Assembly (NCBI GenBank): GCA_023014365.1
Contig: JAEBUN010000030.1
Coordinates: forward strand, 248,001 to 312,000
Direction: 5' to 3'
Length of the DNA: 64,000 bases
Origin: Lepiota brunneoincarnata
Taxonomy: Eukaryota; Basidiomycota; Agaricomycetes; Agaricales; Agaricaceae
The notes beneath the pieces are model-generated. The model made no database searches, was not told the DNA's origin, and worked only from the letters and a program-made list of their open reading frames with translations. Shown here piece by piece: positions 1 through 12,722 of the stretch (within the stretch, counting starts at the first letter, position 1; each line of letters begins with the position of its first letter). The translations under genes were made by a program, and so were the position numbers.

Positions 1-860
1 CATGACATCCACTGGGGTGTCGGTAGTTGATTGAGTTGTTGCGACTCTCCTACCGGCACCCCCACCGCCTTTATGGTTAGTGCCTCGCCATACTATTGAG
101 TGTATCCTTACCCATGGCCACCATCCAGCGCAAGGACTTCACTATGTGGCCTATCAATATCTATAGTAAGTCTCCTCTTGCTCATCAAGTGATGCAGGAT
201 GCTCACATTCACCTATACAGTAATGGATGGGGTCTGTGATGGTGAACTTACAGGCTCCAACTGCTGTGGTATCACTCTGCTCTGGATTCCTTGACCTGGC
301 TGCTTCTCCATACTCGTGGATTGTGGTTCGCCCTGCTCATCCTTAGGCCATCCTGGCAACCATCCACCCAGATGATCTCAACATGACAACCACAAGTCAT
401 GAAATGTACAGTGACTGTTTCATTCCAAAGGCTCTATCCAACCCTTTTGTAAGCAGGTAGGTGACAACGGTAAGCGTTTCCTGTTGATCAGAGAAAGGAC
501 TGCCCTGACGGTTTGAAAAAGATTGTAGGTACAAAAGACAAGGTATGTGTTCTTTCCCCAAGCAAGGGTCTCTCCAACCCTCATGCTCCCTTGCCGTGGG
601 GCTTGTGCTTAAGACCTTTTCCGTAGGGAAGAGGTCGACCAAATGCACGTTAATTTGGACATTTCTACTTCGGTTTTCCATGTGATTTCGGTGAGCTCCT
701 ATTTCCTCGTTTCCATGCCACCTTTTTCTAATTTCTTTTATTCACAACAACTCCACTGGAATACAGCCACATCACTTCCGCCATGCTACCATCGCCGCCC
801 TGGGATGCGGGATTCAAAGGTATATTCCTGACCTCTGAAATATGTCACATGAGCTAATTC
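1..860 (-). repeat. Inverted, diverged copy of the 16,560-17,440 segment
   Basis: Read as reverse complement, this stretch follows 17,440 down to about 16,560. Shared landmarks are the paired tract with cctaccggcacccccac near base 50, the intron-like tract near 390-540 and the conserved exon core at 551-668. Many substitutions and small indels separate it from the unit 1 and unit 2 versions, so it is older than the tandem duplication. No open gene is left in it. The junction with the following sequence lies near 860, where similarity switches to the family seen at 13,600-14,080. Confidence 0.6.
551..668 (+). repeat. Conserved exon-like core, copy a
   Basis: One of nine copies of a roughly 110-base core. 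Read on the plus strand it stays open as a peptide containing EEVDQMHVNLDIS and runs into a GT donor (gtgagctcc). The frame and donor suggest an exon remnant of a multi-copy gene. The product is not recognised. Confidence 0.55.
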
Positions 861-1682
861 ACTTCATGTTTTTAGCATTGCTGGAGTTACCTAATCAAGG
901 TTGAGTTACTTGAAGGTCCGTGTGTTCGTCATTGTCCACCACACCCTCCCACAAGCTTCTCGCAGGTTTAAGCAAGCCGAGGAATCCGAATGGACACGAC
1001 CGATATGTGGCTTACCAAGAAAATAGACGGTTCTGCATTAGGAGGCATGATCCGATTCTGGTTGGCATATCAGAGGTGATGCAGAAAAGGACGGGAGGGG
1101 AGGATAGCCAGTCAGTGGGCCAATTTGGAATGGGGAAAGAGGTCCGAGGTGTAATTCACTCATTCGCACTTGCTCCTACTCCCAGCAAGTCTCCTGTTAG
1201 AAACACCCGGGGACAATATTTGGCTGTTTTCTCTGTGTGCAGTGTGTGGTGTCAAGACTTCCCCCCAGCTTCGTAGCTCCCTCTCAAGAAAAGGCTTGTC
1301 AATGTGAGCTGAAGAGGGCACCCTCCCGAGCGGGGGTGTCGCAGGCAGTGCATTTACGAGTTCTGAATCACTCCATAGAAAACTTACCTACACGCCAGTG
1401 ACGGTCTCTAGGCCTGTTGAATCGAACGATGATGTCAGTCTGCGCAGTAAGGTAAGCTTGCTTGCTTCCTGCCACCAACGCCATAAGTCTTATGACTGAT
1501 GTGTAACCTGCAGTGTCGAGAACGGCCAAGAAACAAGAGGGGACAATGGGGCGGGCAGCTAGGAGGTCCCCCCGATAAAGAAGTCGTGGTAGACTTGGCT
1601 CGGAAGCTAGAAGGATCCTCGTTTAATTATTATAGCTCCCATCGTTTTTATTTCCCTGCCCTTTCCTCCACCCCAGCTCACA
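861..1682 (+). other. Degenerate repeat-derived stretch without a gene
   Basis: The first half (about 843-1,300) resembles 8,600-9,100, 13,610-14,050 and 23,830-24,300. It carries the cctaatca(a/g)ggt...gagttac motif and the sequence encoding a broken AEESEW-like peptide. Around 1,433-1,460 it matches the start of the repeat seen at 10,130, 14,775 and 36,290. Stops and indels interrupt every frame, and I see no intact gene. Confidence 0.4.
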
Positions 1683-2380
1683 ATGCCTCGTTCTCCCCTC
1701 TGGGCTGCACATTTCGTGTCACTCGCTCTGGCCTTGGTGTTGGCTGGGGCCGCCTTTGCTCTTGGTGGGTATTTCTTTTCATCTATATCCTCGCCGCACA
1801 TAACTCATCAGAACCCAGCAATATACCCGTTGGTTAGGTCTAATCGCGATAAATCGAGGGTTACGTTCCGAATCTCTGCTGCTCAAGTCAATGCGAATGG
1901 TACGATGACATCCTCTAGGCCGCTATGCTCACCCAACATCGCACATATATATTACAGACGTTGCACGATCTGGAGGAGTCATTACGGCTCTTGCCTTTAT
2001 CATCCTCGTCACGACACTAGGTCTCGTCTCCTTTTGCTTCCGTCCATCCACTGGCACCCGGCATAGTGTTCTTATCTTACAAGCTGGCCTCCTCACTTTC
2101 TATGTGCTCGGACTCGTCGCTGCCCTTGTCCCATTCAAGCTCCTTGTTGCGACAAGGACTCAGTCAATGGTAACCGCATACCCGATGGAACCATTGTAGC
2201 ATTTGGGCAGCAATTGGGCATCAATTCTATTTACAGACGTGTTTGGTACTGTAAGTACACATGCTGTGTTTTCGTACCCCTTCACAGTCCCCTCATATTC
2301 ACACCATCTCTTCTCGGTCTAGTGTGCCTAGTGGCTATCATTCCTCGGATAACTGTGCTATTCATGATCATAGCCAATAT
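1683..2380 (+). pseudogene. Four-TM membrane protein relic
   Basis: A four-exon model fits: exon 1 at 1,683-1,768, exon 2 at 1,838-1,899, exon 3 at 1,958-2,250 and exon 4 from 2,323, all with GT..AG introns. Exon 1 encodes a start Met and a hydrophobic segment (SLALALVLAGAAFALGG). Exon 3 encodes two further hydrophobic segments (LAFIILVTTLGLVSF and a second around LTFYVLGLVAALVPF). Exon 4 begins a fourth one. Compared with the copy at 15,813-16,509, about 10 bases are missing near 2,155, which shifts the frame onto a stop at 2,197. The C-terminal tail is also lost after about 2,380. The layout (four TM, short loops) resembles MARVEL-like proteins, but I do not recognise the family. Confidence 0.6.
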
Positions 2381-3325
2381 GTACTGTATGTATACATGTA
2401 CTGCCAATGTTATTGATTCCGCCCCCCATTGTCTGTCGTTGGCGTGTCCCCTTGAGAAGTTCTAATATGGAACAACTGCCCCACCCCCGCATTGAGTGCT
2501 TATCATTGACGGACAGACATGCTCAATCGCTCGCTCGCATGCAACAAGGGCCGCATATAGATGGTTCAAGCACAGAGACGATAAATCCGAACATAATGGA
2601 ATGTGCTTTCCTTCCCATGCCTTTTAGGTAAAACTGAGTAGATCACAGTATTGAGCGGGAGTTGGGGCCGCCGACTAAACCCAATACACACTCATTGAAT
2701 ACCGGTTCTCAGCCAGAGCAGGGGGGGTCCGACTTGGGCGCAATGAGCTATACGGTAAACGGAATTACTGAATGCTTCGGGGCCACCTTTGCCCCTCAAA
2801 ACGATCGGAAAGGTCAAGGGCCAATTCCAAGATCAGATAACCGGATCTTGCAAAACCCTTTTTTCATATCCTGAAGGCATTGAACGGCAAAGGGAGAAAA
2901 AGGCTATGTACAGTAAACGGGGTTACCCGACAGCTCTGTTGATCGCTCGTGTGCATTTACCAGTGTGTTATCAAGGATAACAGGACGAGACCCTCCGTAT
3001 CAACAATTGTAGTCAGTTGAAATGAAAACAAGAATCACTAAGTTTTCGGTATGTAGTAAAAAGGCGTGGTTGACAATCATGACGGAAGTGTACCTTCGAA
3101 GGAACCCTGATCCCGATTAGGTACACTAAGAACATGAAGGAAATAAGCTTGTGCAAACATACATGCTTCAGAAAGTGGCATACCAGGGGGGAGGGGGATG
3201 GTGTGGCCGCATCCTGGCGATCTCGAAATAAGTAAAACTGCCATGAATACAAGAAATTAGCGCAAGGAGTCCTTGAACAAAAAAGACGTAGGGGCTCACA
3301 GAAAATATATAGCAGGCGTAGTGGT
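2381..3325. other. Non-coding flank
   Basis: From 2,390 to 2,640 this is the inverted counterpart of 15,520-15,770, the region just downstream of the other four-TM copy. From about 2,650 to 3,300 I see no gene, only short open frames that look like chance. Confidence 0.4.
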
Positions 3326-3441
3326 AATGTCCAGATTAACGTGCATTTGGTTGACCTCTTCCTTACGGAAGAGGGCTTAAGCCCATGCCCCACGGCAAGG
3401 GAGCACGAGGGTTGGACAGACCCTTGCATGGGAAAAGAACA
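3326..3441 (-). repeat. Conserved exon-like core, copy b (inverted)
   Basis: Minus-strand copy of the same core. On the opposite strand it contains gtgcatttggttgacctctt and the gggagcacgagg tract. It is flanked by material unlike the flanks of copies c and g, so the core has kept its identity in different surroundings. Confidence 0.55.
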
Positions 3442-3599
3442 CCTACCTTGTGGCTTGCCTACATTTTTTAAAAAACCCACCAGAGCGGCCCTTGACCCCA
3501 ATCAGGGAGAGAACCGAGTATAGAGACCTGCTGGAGGCGCAGATACATGACGTGAGACCTACCTTCCAGACCTGTTACTGTCTTGTCGAAATCATCCGG

Positions 3600-4900
3600 G
3601 CATGGGTCACCCAGCGAAGTCCACGGAATCCAGGAGCCTGGTGATGGCCATCGGTGAGGATACAATCGATAGTATAGGAGTTACTTACCCCCAAGCGAGT
3701 GGGGATGCCGGCGGGAGAGTCATGATGACTCAATCGACCGCCAACACCCCAAGGCATATCAGTCGAAGATGGGAGTGGGGAAGGCCGAGTTGTCTGGGGG
3801 GTTACCAGAATTCTTTGGGGGTTTTTATATGTCCCAGGAGGGTTATGTTACCATTTGCTTGCCCTCGCAATCTGTCCAAAGAAAGGAAAGACCAACACGA
3901 TGATGGAACTACCCGAATCGTACATCAAAACGCGACGCGTAACGCTCAGGGCAGGGAAACGGCGCTTGCGAACCTCTTTTTTCGGTTGCAACTTCCGCCG
4001 AGCGCTTTACGGGATTCAAGTATCTGCTCTGGCTCTCTTACCCCCTCCCCTCCTACGCCATTCACCATGTAGCTTTGTGCTCCCCTCCGTGACCTATAGT
4101 TTATATCTCCGTTGGCTGGATGATCAATTGTCTCGGAAAGGCTGCCAAGTTATCGCGCTTTGTCGGACCCACATTTATAAACGTTAGTCGATGATGTATA
4201 GTATTTACGTTGCGTGACGTGGACTTCTTCACCTGCGTTCATTTTCGTATGTGCGCGGCACTATGCTACTTGGACAATCCGCTCTGAGGGGCACAAATTC
4301 GAAAACCAGAATATTACCTACCGTCCAGTGGCTCAAGTCGAACAAAGAATGCATTAATTGGGAATGGTTTTCCTTAGCTTGATTGTGATTTGAGGGTGTT
4401 TTGCCTTGTCTTTGCACGCGTGAACGAGTCACATAATTCCGAGTCTCGTAACGGCAGCTGCCACGAGTTAGATCGAACCCAGCGATCTGTTCGTTATAGA
4501 AAGCTCTTGGGCGGAAATCTAGGCCACGACGAGTCCGTGGACGGCGGGGGCAGGGGAAATGCTATCCGGGTACATCAAGCCTCACTCATCTTAGCCATCC
4601 TTACTGCCTGCCACATCTGCACAAGTGTACTTGCCCAGGCCTTTCTGCGTGAGTTACGATGATGTCCTACAGAGATGGCAGCAGAGTGTTGTTTCGATTG
4701 ATCTTCCCTTGCCCGCTGCATTTCGTTTGGCTAAACGAAAATTCCGGCTGTTATTTCTGAGTCGAGGGAAGGCGCCTCATGCTTCGATGCAGATCTCCCC
4801 CTCTGCCGCCCTGCCATCGATAGACGGTGGGACTGGGAAACGAGAGGAGAACGAGCACTAAGGAAGGGGACCGGAACTGCCCTAGCAATGTGCTAGTGCA
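3600..4900 (+). repeat. Older copy of the 17,390-18,900 flank
   Basis: Direct-orientation similarity to unit 1 (17,390-18,900) and unit 2 (43,350-44,900). Landmarks are the ggagagtc-tgactcaatc-accgcc tract near 3,715, the cgtcggacccacatttataaacgttagtcg tract near 4,160 (split by mutations), and the gatctgttc...agaaagctcttgg tract near 4,485. Divergence is much greater than between units 1 and 2. The short open frames in it are not conserved in frame between copies, so no gene is called. Confidence 0.6.
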
Positions 4901-5870
4901 CCCGGATTTATACTACGAAATCGAGACAATAGGTTACGAAAGGTAGAATGAGTCGCGAGGGCAACTGAATAAATATCTACGGTGACAAAGGAGAAAAGTA
5001 CACTATGGAGGAGGCGGCACTGTGCCACCGGGAGCGACAGTGCGCCGGGAGTCGAGGCGCGCCAGGATCGATGGGACAACGATGAGGAGGGATCACGGAT
5101 CGAGTCATGCACGTAGGTGCGTTTCCTCCTTCACACAATACAGCTCATGGAATCGCCGGCCCCTCACAACCCAAGCATCGATCGTTCTTCACATGCACTT
5201 CCTCCCAGGGTAAGGTAAAAACCCTTCTGATGGCTGACCATGCCAAAGCGTATCGTGGGTCGCGCTGTCAATTGCCGTGTAGAAATGAGGACCCGCGGAC
5301 CTTCCAGACCCTCCCATTTTCCACTCGCTGGCATCACACAACACTTGTGAGTCGATAGATCCTGGGTTCCGAAGCTCATTCCCGAGCGCTGCATTAGTTG
5401 AGTCGGGGTTCCGCGAAGGTCGCTGCAGCATTGAAAGTTGGTGGGTGGAAATCAGATAAACCAGCGCACCGTATGAGTCTGCTCCCCTGCGTCGCCTTTC
5501 CCAGCTGTATGGACGGTTCTGACTATCGCGAGGCCAAAACCAATTTTGACCCGCACCTGTGTGACGCCATTGGCGGGATGCCTGGGATGACAAGCCACGA
5601 ACATAATGACGGGCGACATGGCTCACCGCCGGCGAGAGTAGTGTTCCGCCCTTGTTATGGCTTGCCAACACAATGGTCATGGGCTGGTACGACCCGGATC
5701 CTGGTGACCCAATCAGTCGCGGCATGCGGGGTGTGGCCCTGAGCTCAGTTCGGTGATGGGCTCACCTGTTTTCATCTCGCTAAGGCGGAGGGGAAATTTT
5801 CTTTGTTCGAAGGGCAAGAGTAGAGCTTGAAAAAGTCTCTGTGTCCCCCGAGGTGCGGCTGACTTTGGGC
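4870..5870. other. About 1 kb without counterpart in the other copies
   Basis: This stretch lies between two blocks that match unit 1 but has no counterpart there. In unit 1 the corresponding interval holds the peroxygenase relic. A 178-codon minus-strand frame (5,189-5,725) has no recognisable motif, is arginine and serine rich and overlaps other equally long frames. I treat it as chance. Confidence 0.35.
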
Positions 5871-7160
5871 TAGGCTATGGAGTTATCAGTTGACAATAGA
5901 GGGGCCTGACTCGGCGTGTAACTAATACATACTGCGTAGAGCCCATCGGTAGTTAGTTGGTTGGGTTCCGGGCGGGGGAAGGAGGGGGAGAGACCGGAAA
6001 TCGAGCTGATAGTCAAGGACGGTAGTGGGCTATGGAGTTGTAACGCATTAGTTGAAGACGAGGTGATTCGACATAACTCGCACATACACACCGTGTCGAG
6101 TACATCAAGACTCCATCGATCCATCAACTGGCCAAAGGAAGTCAGTGGGCACGGTTGAAATGACACGAATGGGCTGGGCTGTCTCTACCACCCCTGTCTA
6201 GGTATTGTTGGCTCACCTTTGAGATGTTTGACGGTCTACCATCCATACGAGTTGTGGCCTTGAGTGCCCTCAAAGGAGCCTTCTGAGACGAAAGAAACAG
6301 GCAGACCTCTGAGTTCGAAATTGAATGAAGGGAGTACTATTTTGGGGTAGTCCTTACGAACCTCGGGATCATCGACCGTGTCCCGCCCGCACGGGTGCAA
6401 CTCAAATACAGTACGAGTCACAAGCTATGGAGCTTGTCCTGCAGATGAAACCTAATCCTGGGCACCGTTTTCCCCAAAGCAGGCCCTCCAACTGAGCCAC
6501 TCAATGTGTAGACCGAATCCCGACTTGCCTGTTGCGGTCTTGGACCAGACTCCGCCAGCAGCATGCCACAGCCCTTCGTAACATGACACAACGCAACAAG
6601 GGTCGGCAGTAAATTAAAGAAGCGCAAATAATGGTTCCACAAAGCGCATGGAACAGTGTGATTGAGTTCAAGATGTTATCGTGTAGTCAATTTCCCTCGG
6701 CTCCCGCCGTTGTCCGAAACAGAAAGTTCGAGTCAGAAGTGCCGCTGGACCGACGGATTTTGTGTTGATGGGTAGCGCCCTGTGTACCGCTGCAATGGTC
6801 CTAACTAGATATTGATATTGTTTAACATCTAACGTGATGGACTGGCATTTACTAATGTGGTTCCTGTGATGAGTCGCAACCTTGCGACTTCATCGGAGCA
6901 GTATTATGGTAGGCGGTTCCCTTGCGCGCTCGCACTCGAGGAATGCAGGATGCAGAGAACGGCACGGACCCTATGGTGACAGTCGGCGGAGGAGTTGCGA
7001 CCGAAGGTGAAGCGATCTTACCGCCCTGGTCTTGTCCTGATTATTACATTTTCGATTTGGGCTTCTGACTCGCGTGGGTTTGACAGCCTCATGTTGAGCT
7101 TTCTGCCTTTGGACCAGTCGTGAGGACAAAGCAAGCCATGCCCAAAATATCCACAAGACT
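5870..7160 (+). repeat. Older copy of the 20,570-22,250 segment
   Basis: Matches 20,577-22,250 and 47,460-49,130 in direct orientation. It contains a diverged version of the minus-strand relic annotated there, including the peptide DDPEVRKDYPK (minus strand near 6,370) and a hydrophobic start LLPTLVALCHV (minus strand near 6,610). Stops and indels break the frames. Confidence 0.6.
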
Positions 7161-9500
7161 CAGATGATTTGTTCTCCTTCCTTGCCCGTACATCCCGACG
7201 CTCCCCCTGGCTCCTCTTCTCACCAGCTATGCCAATCGCATCCACGCCCACTATCAAGCCGCTTTCTAATCAGACTCGCTAAATACCCTCCACGGGTCTG
7301 CGTCTTACCCTCGGGCCCCAAGCTGATTTTGATTACGTTGCTGTGTATGTCGAATTTTCGCCTTATTCAACACCATGGATGTTCTCAATTCCTAGAATCC
7401 ATCTACTCGCAAGCTGTCATCAAGAAAGCAACATCGCCGGGGTCGCAAAGTTCCACCGGATGGACCGCAAGCACTCCGCCCAGTGTCGCATCCGGTCCAA
7501 CCACCCAAGGCTCTCCCACTCGCTCCCCTTCCTAGCAACGAAGTGACGATAATACAAACACCTTACGCAATCTCGAGCCTCGTAGTTCCACTTCCTTCAA
7601 GCTACGGGGCAGGAGAACATCGATTCTATCATCGTCTGGGACCATCCGCCTCGTTTACATACAATCCGTGGATCTACTTTGTCAACATCAAGATGGACAA
7701 GGCGATAACGACAAGCACAAGTCCACTCGAGGCGAGAAAGCACTCCAGTCGAAGCCACGATATCAACGAGACCCGCCCGCGGCCTCTCCACCCTCACCAC
7801 ACACTGGCGCATACCCCCGACACCGATCGGTGAGTATTTTCGCTCCTCTGGTGCTTCGCCACGTGTGACTGTACAAAGAATACAGGCGCCAATGATCTTG
7901 GATAACAACCCAGCTACTCAAGTCGCGTGCATCCGGTACCACACGTCAAAACGCTGAAAATGCTCATGCTGCTGTGGTAGACGCGTACCTGCATCCTATC
8001 CCTCAAATTTTCCTTGGCCTCGGACGGGACTTCAAGCAGGGCCTATACTTTGTCGCCACTGAACGTTACTTTTGCAAAGCACTGCCTTGGAACACCACTG
8101 GTTTAATTCTGGTGCCGGCGCCGGCCGGGTCTGTGTGCGATGTGGGAATTGGTGCTATGCTGGACCTCCATGCATTGTTGTACGCTATTCACTGGTTGCA
8201 TTATCTGGTGGTGGGTGACACGATGGGCGCCTTTCCAGGTACGAGTTTTCCGATCCTTGTATCCGGATTGCGTTTCCGCTTATTATCTACAAGTGTAGGT
8301 ACGAAATGAGATAGGTGGCTCTTTTTTCCAGGCAAGAGTGTCCAGCCCTCGTGCTCCCTTGGCGTGGCGCCTGGGCCCAAGATCCTTTCCGTGAGGACGG
8401 GGTCGACCAAACGCACGTTAAATTGGACATTACCACTGCGCCTTCCTTTTTTGATTTCGGTGAGCCCTTATATTTTTTCCCCCGACACCTTTGGCTTACT
8501 TGTTCGATCCACGGCAACTGTGCTTCTTTGAGACCACTAGAGCGCCGCTACATCACCTCCGCCATGTTATTATCCCTGCCTTCGGGTTCACAGGTACATA
8601 CTCGACTCCCCAAGTACGTCACGCAAGCTAATTGTTGGCTTCATCATGTTATTAGAATGCCTGCTTTACATAATCAGGGTCGATACATAAGGTCCGTTTT
8701 CACCCTTGTCCACCACATCCTCCCTTAAGCACAACCTTGAAGCCGAGGAGTTCGAGTGAACCAGGCCATCGTGCGGCTCAGCCGAGGAGGGGGGCGTTCT
8801 GAATTGGAACGGTCCTAGTTTCTCATTGGAGGTATGGACATGTCGGAGGTAGTGTGCGATGTTGGGGTCGCCAGGGGATGGGAAAGAGGGCTGCCGGCGA
8901 GTTGGGGGATCATCCATGCCCCCTTCAACCTCCGGCAAGTCAATTGTCGGAAAGGCTGGGGATGATATTGACTGTCCTCACTGTGTGGTGTCAAGCTTTC
9001 CTTGCCACGTAGCTCCTCCCAGGTAAGGTTTATTGACACAAGCTGACGAGGCGCCCTAAAGGCAGGTGTTGTAGGGTAGTCATTCACGACGCCTCGGGCA
9101 AGAACGCATCGATGCATAGACATTCCGTTTTCTCGCAGCCAACGCTGTTGCCAGTCGGTTCCAGGCGCGGTTGCGTGTCGTTACTAGGAACTAGAATCTC
9201 ATGTGCGATGTCTACTGTCGAAAGCCCAGTGTATTTTTTTATTTGAATGACTACAGTTGTCGACAGCACGATGGAGGCGTCCCGTTCGGCTGCTATTCTC
9301 TTTGTAACATGCTCCCCAAGCCAGCAAGCGCAAGAATGTGGCCATCCCGAATGGTTCAAACCCAACACTGAACCCTGCTGGTCTGATATTGGTCGGTGCT
9401 GGTGGCAGAGGTTGTGGATTGAGGAGTTCAAGACGCGCTCGGGCCTTTTAGCCGCTATTCCTTCGTCGTGGGAGGGTTGAGAGAGACAGGATGAAGAATG
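7160..9500 (+). repeat. Older copy of the 22,200-24,400 repeat block
   Basis: Matches in order the 22,200-24,400 and 49,080-51,290 blocks and, in part, 11,650-14,420. Sub-blocks are a serine/proline-rich start (7,160-7,550), the stretch ending in caccgatcggtgag (7,800), the hydrophobic-coding part (8,000-8,320), the conserved core (8,321-8,437) and the ending with the ctcggcaggtca-like tract (8,750-9,120). All frames are broken. The parent gene is not recognised. Splice-like GT and AG sites are kept at equivalent places in several copies, which suggests it was a multi-exon membrane-protein gene. Confidence 0.5.
8321..8437 (+). repeat. Conserved exon-like core, copy c
   Basis: Plus-strand copy encoding a variant with DGVDQTHVKLDITT, followed by a GT donor (gtgagccctt). 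The reading frame is the same as in copy a. Confidence 0.55.
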
Positions 9501-10440
9501 TGTAGACGGGAGCAAGGGGGTGAATTAGCGTCGGGTTGTGATCAAAGTCTGGGTCATTTGGTGCGTTTGGATCTTCCACCTCTTGACCTTTTGGTTGAGG
9601 ATTATTTCGCGCTTGGCGCTCATGTGGGCACAAACTAAGAGCGCCAAGGAGTCGGCAGACGAGGGGCAATCAGCTATACTGACATATGCGGGGTCAGCAG
9701 ATTTCTGGGTAATCCCAGTGTGAGAAATAGAGTCCCGCTACGCGTGGGATCCTGCCCTCAACGCAGTTTCATTAGGTTATTTAAGTAGCACACCTGTCCT
9801 TAGATGCCTCGGCTCCTAATGGCAAGGATGTCTCCGCTGCACAGAGACCTCCGATAGGCTACAGCTTAACGGTCCTACAGTTTCCCTCTCAGTATCTCTC
9901 TTTTCTCTCAAGTTTCCCCACAGCCCTTCCCTCCCCCACCCAGAGTTGTACTTGTACCATTCTGCAAGATTGACAAGACAAGCCCATGGTCGTTTCGTTG
10001 GTCATACCTCGCCTTTACAATTGTCTTGGGGCGGATTCTTTTCCTTACACCAACTTCACTCCTCCGAGTCCTAAATCAGTCCACAGGATTGTATCTGTTT
10101 GCCAGTATCTAGACCTGCAAATCGAAGAATGACATCAGTCTGCGCGGTGAGCGCGTCCCTTCTCTCCCTTGGGAAAAGCCCACCCAGCGTGCTGCGCATC
10201 CAGGACCCGAGAGGCGGGTTCCTCTAAGCTCTTGCATAATGGGAGTACGTCCAATGCGTTACTCATGACCGTTTTTAAGAGATTAATGTTAGATAGACAG
10301 TTAATTTGCAGCCCACGCTGAAAACTTCCTCGTCAATCGTTTATGGGACAAAGGCGGGCAAGGCATTTCATGAATTTTCCGAGAACTGAGGTAAGCTCCT
10401 CGTTTCTATATCGTTCACCCGGACTCAATTTCTGTAAACA
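9240..10440 (+). repeat. Dispersed 1.2-kb repeat, copy 1
   Basis: Similar in order to 14,240-15,480 and 35,750-36,980. Shared landmarks are the start (gactac...gttg-cgacg), the ggatcttcca/ggctcttccatcacc tract, the cggcagacgaggggcaatcag tract near 9,655 and the aatgacatcagtctgcgcggtgag tract near 10,130. This copy is the most diverged. No gene is kept. Confidence 0.5.
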
Positions 10441-11650
10441 CTCTTTGGCTCCCATGAGTTGAAGTGGGAAGGCGACTCGTTAACAGTTCCTACACTTGAG
10501 GTTGCGATACCATTCCAGATTCCTTTCTTCCAGAGCGGCTCAAAAAGGATGTGCCAATTGGCAGAGAGTGAAATTCTTGTCTATTCGGTACTGTATACGG
10601 GATTGGAGCATCTCCACCAATAAATCCTCCGAACCGACACCAACGTAAGGATGCTTTGGTGACACAGGGGTACAGACAACCTAAATTGAAAAGGGGGGGG
10701 CGTGATCTGTCGTATCAAATCCTTGTCGAGATTGAGTGCATCAAAGATGACGGATTTGCCAGCATTGGGAAGAACATAGAGTTCTTTTTTCTGGCATCTG
10801 ACCTACCCCTGGAGCCCAGAAACGTAAGGTTGCTCTGCATTGAGATTGCTGAATAAAGTCCCACAAGGCTTCTGCATATCCGATCCCCTTTCGGCCTAGA
10901 CAAAGCAGGTCAAAGCTTGAGCACACATTCAGCCGTGGGGGGGCGGGGAATTCGGAGTGTGGTTTCTGGCCGGCTTACATCGTCTTCAACGATAGACCTC
11001 GGAGTATGGGAGATCCGGCTGACCATATGGAGAGGGATTCACTGGGATCTTGACGATGGGAAACCAACGCAGTGGAGATCACACCCGTTAGCGTGGTGAT
11101 ATTCGGCATTAAGCAGGAGAATAAAAGGAACTCACGAAATGGGCACATACATATCAAGGACGACTTGAACTCGGTGATCTGAGGCAAAGAAAGGATTCTG
11201 ACCAAGTGGGAGTGTGTATCCTGCCGCTGAAGATGACAATCGTGTGAGAGGGGTGAGAGTGAGGGTGTTGAAGTCATAGGTGATCGTCCGCAGAATTCAG
11301 AGAGGTAACATAGTCAGAAGGGAAGGACACCAGCCCTATAGTAGCCACTTCCGTGCAGGAAGGTCGTGGGCAAAACTGTTTGCTTTGTCTTGGAGATTAC
11401 ATGTTCCATTTTGACAACCCCATGATCACGAACGTTCTTTCTTTGAACTGTTTACAAATGGCAAAGGAAGCTACTGTGTGGCGCACTTGAGGTGTAACAA
11501 GGGACTCGCTCAAGAAATCTGAAAAGCACAAATAACTCGTCCTTTCCCCTGCACCCCCCCTCACCATGTCTCCCCAAGTCATCCTCATTATTAACCAGCC
11601 ATACGGAACGACTGCTAAAAGCCTTCTTCTGGACCTGTCCGTGAGCCTCT
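10441..11650. other. No recognisable gene
   Basis: About 1.2 kb with only short overlapping frames on both strands (for example 10,656-10,856 plus and 10,975-11,277 minus). None has a recognisable domain, and I see no second copy of it in the window. Confidence 0.35.
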
Positions 11651-12606
11651 TACGCCTGCCCAAGTCTCCATGGCTTTTTTTCTCACAATAACCACCACGT
11701 CCAGCCCTTGTCGCAGGGCTCATGTTCATCCTCCTCCCTTCCCCGCACATCCCTCCCCATGGCTCCCCTCTCACCAGCCATGCCCACCGCTTCAATCCCG
11801 TTCATCAAACGGCGTTCTAAACTGGCTTGCTAAATGCTCTCCATGGGTCTGTCCCTTACTCTCGAGCCTCAAGCTGGTTTTCTATTATGCTGCCGTGGAC
11901 GTCGGATTTCCACCTTATTCAACATCATGAAGGTTCTCGACTCCTGGAATCTATCTACTGAAAGCTGTCATCAAGAAAGCAACATTTCCGCGGACCATCA
12001 GTGAGTGTCTATACTCGATTCTCTCTCCTTCTTACTTAATGAGCTTCAGATGCAGGCAATCAACGACATCAACGACCACAACATGACGGTCGGTGCTTTG
12101 GGCCCCACAACCGAACCACCCAAGTCATGCTAGTCTCTCCGCTCTCTGCTCCCGCTTGCTCTCTTGCTGCTATTACATCTCTATACCTATGTTCCATCCC
12201 TCAAGTGGATCCTCAAGTAAACCCAAGGGTCTCTTTCCTGTCCCAGACGCGATTATCTTTTTATTTGACTCTACTCTCGACGGTACTAGTCTGTTTCTGG
12301 AGCTAATGACGATTGGATTTGTGCTACTTGCAAAGCTTGGACTTTACGCAATCCCGGACTGTGAAATGCTCTTGGGTTGTCTGTTACTTGTGATGCCTCC
12401 ATTGCTGCTGTTGCCTCGTTCTTTGCTTCTCGTACTGAACCAGCGTAGGTGAAATGTACAGTGAGTGTTTCATTCCGGAGGCTTTATCCAACCCTTTCAC
12501 AAGCAGGTCGGTGACAATGGTAAGTGTTTTCCTGTTGATCGAAGCAAGGAGCTCCTTTAACGGTTTGAAAAAAAAAAAGATGTAGGTCCAAACCACAAGG
12601 TATGTT

Positions 12607-12722
12607 TTCTTTTCCCAAGCAGGGGTCCTGTCCAACCCTCGTGCTCCCTTGTCGTGGGGCTTGGGCTTGGGACCTTTTTCATAAGGAAGAGGTCGACCAA
12701 ACGCACGTTAATTTGGACTTTT
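12607..12722 (+). repeat. Conserved exon-like core, copy d
   Basis: Plus-strand copy encoding EEVDQTHVNLDFST in the shared frame, followed by a GT donor (gtgagtctc near 12,756). Downstream at about 12,833 an AG acceptor and a short exon ending GATGCGGGATTCACAG follow. Confidence 0.55.

Noticed and set aside
5189..5725. 178-codon minus-strand open frame
   Set aside because: No domain, low-complexity composition, overlapping frames of similar length, and no counterpart in the other copies of the region.
10715..10903. Minus strand near 10,780 reads LPNAGKSVIFDALN in one frame, like a GTP-binding P-loop
   Set aside because: The frame is short, has a stop just upstream and no following GTPase motifs. 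One motif-like match is expected by chance in this much sequence.
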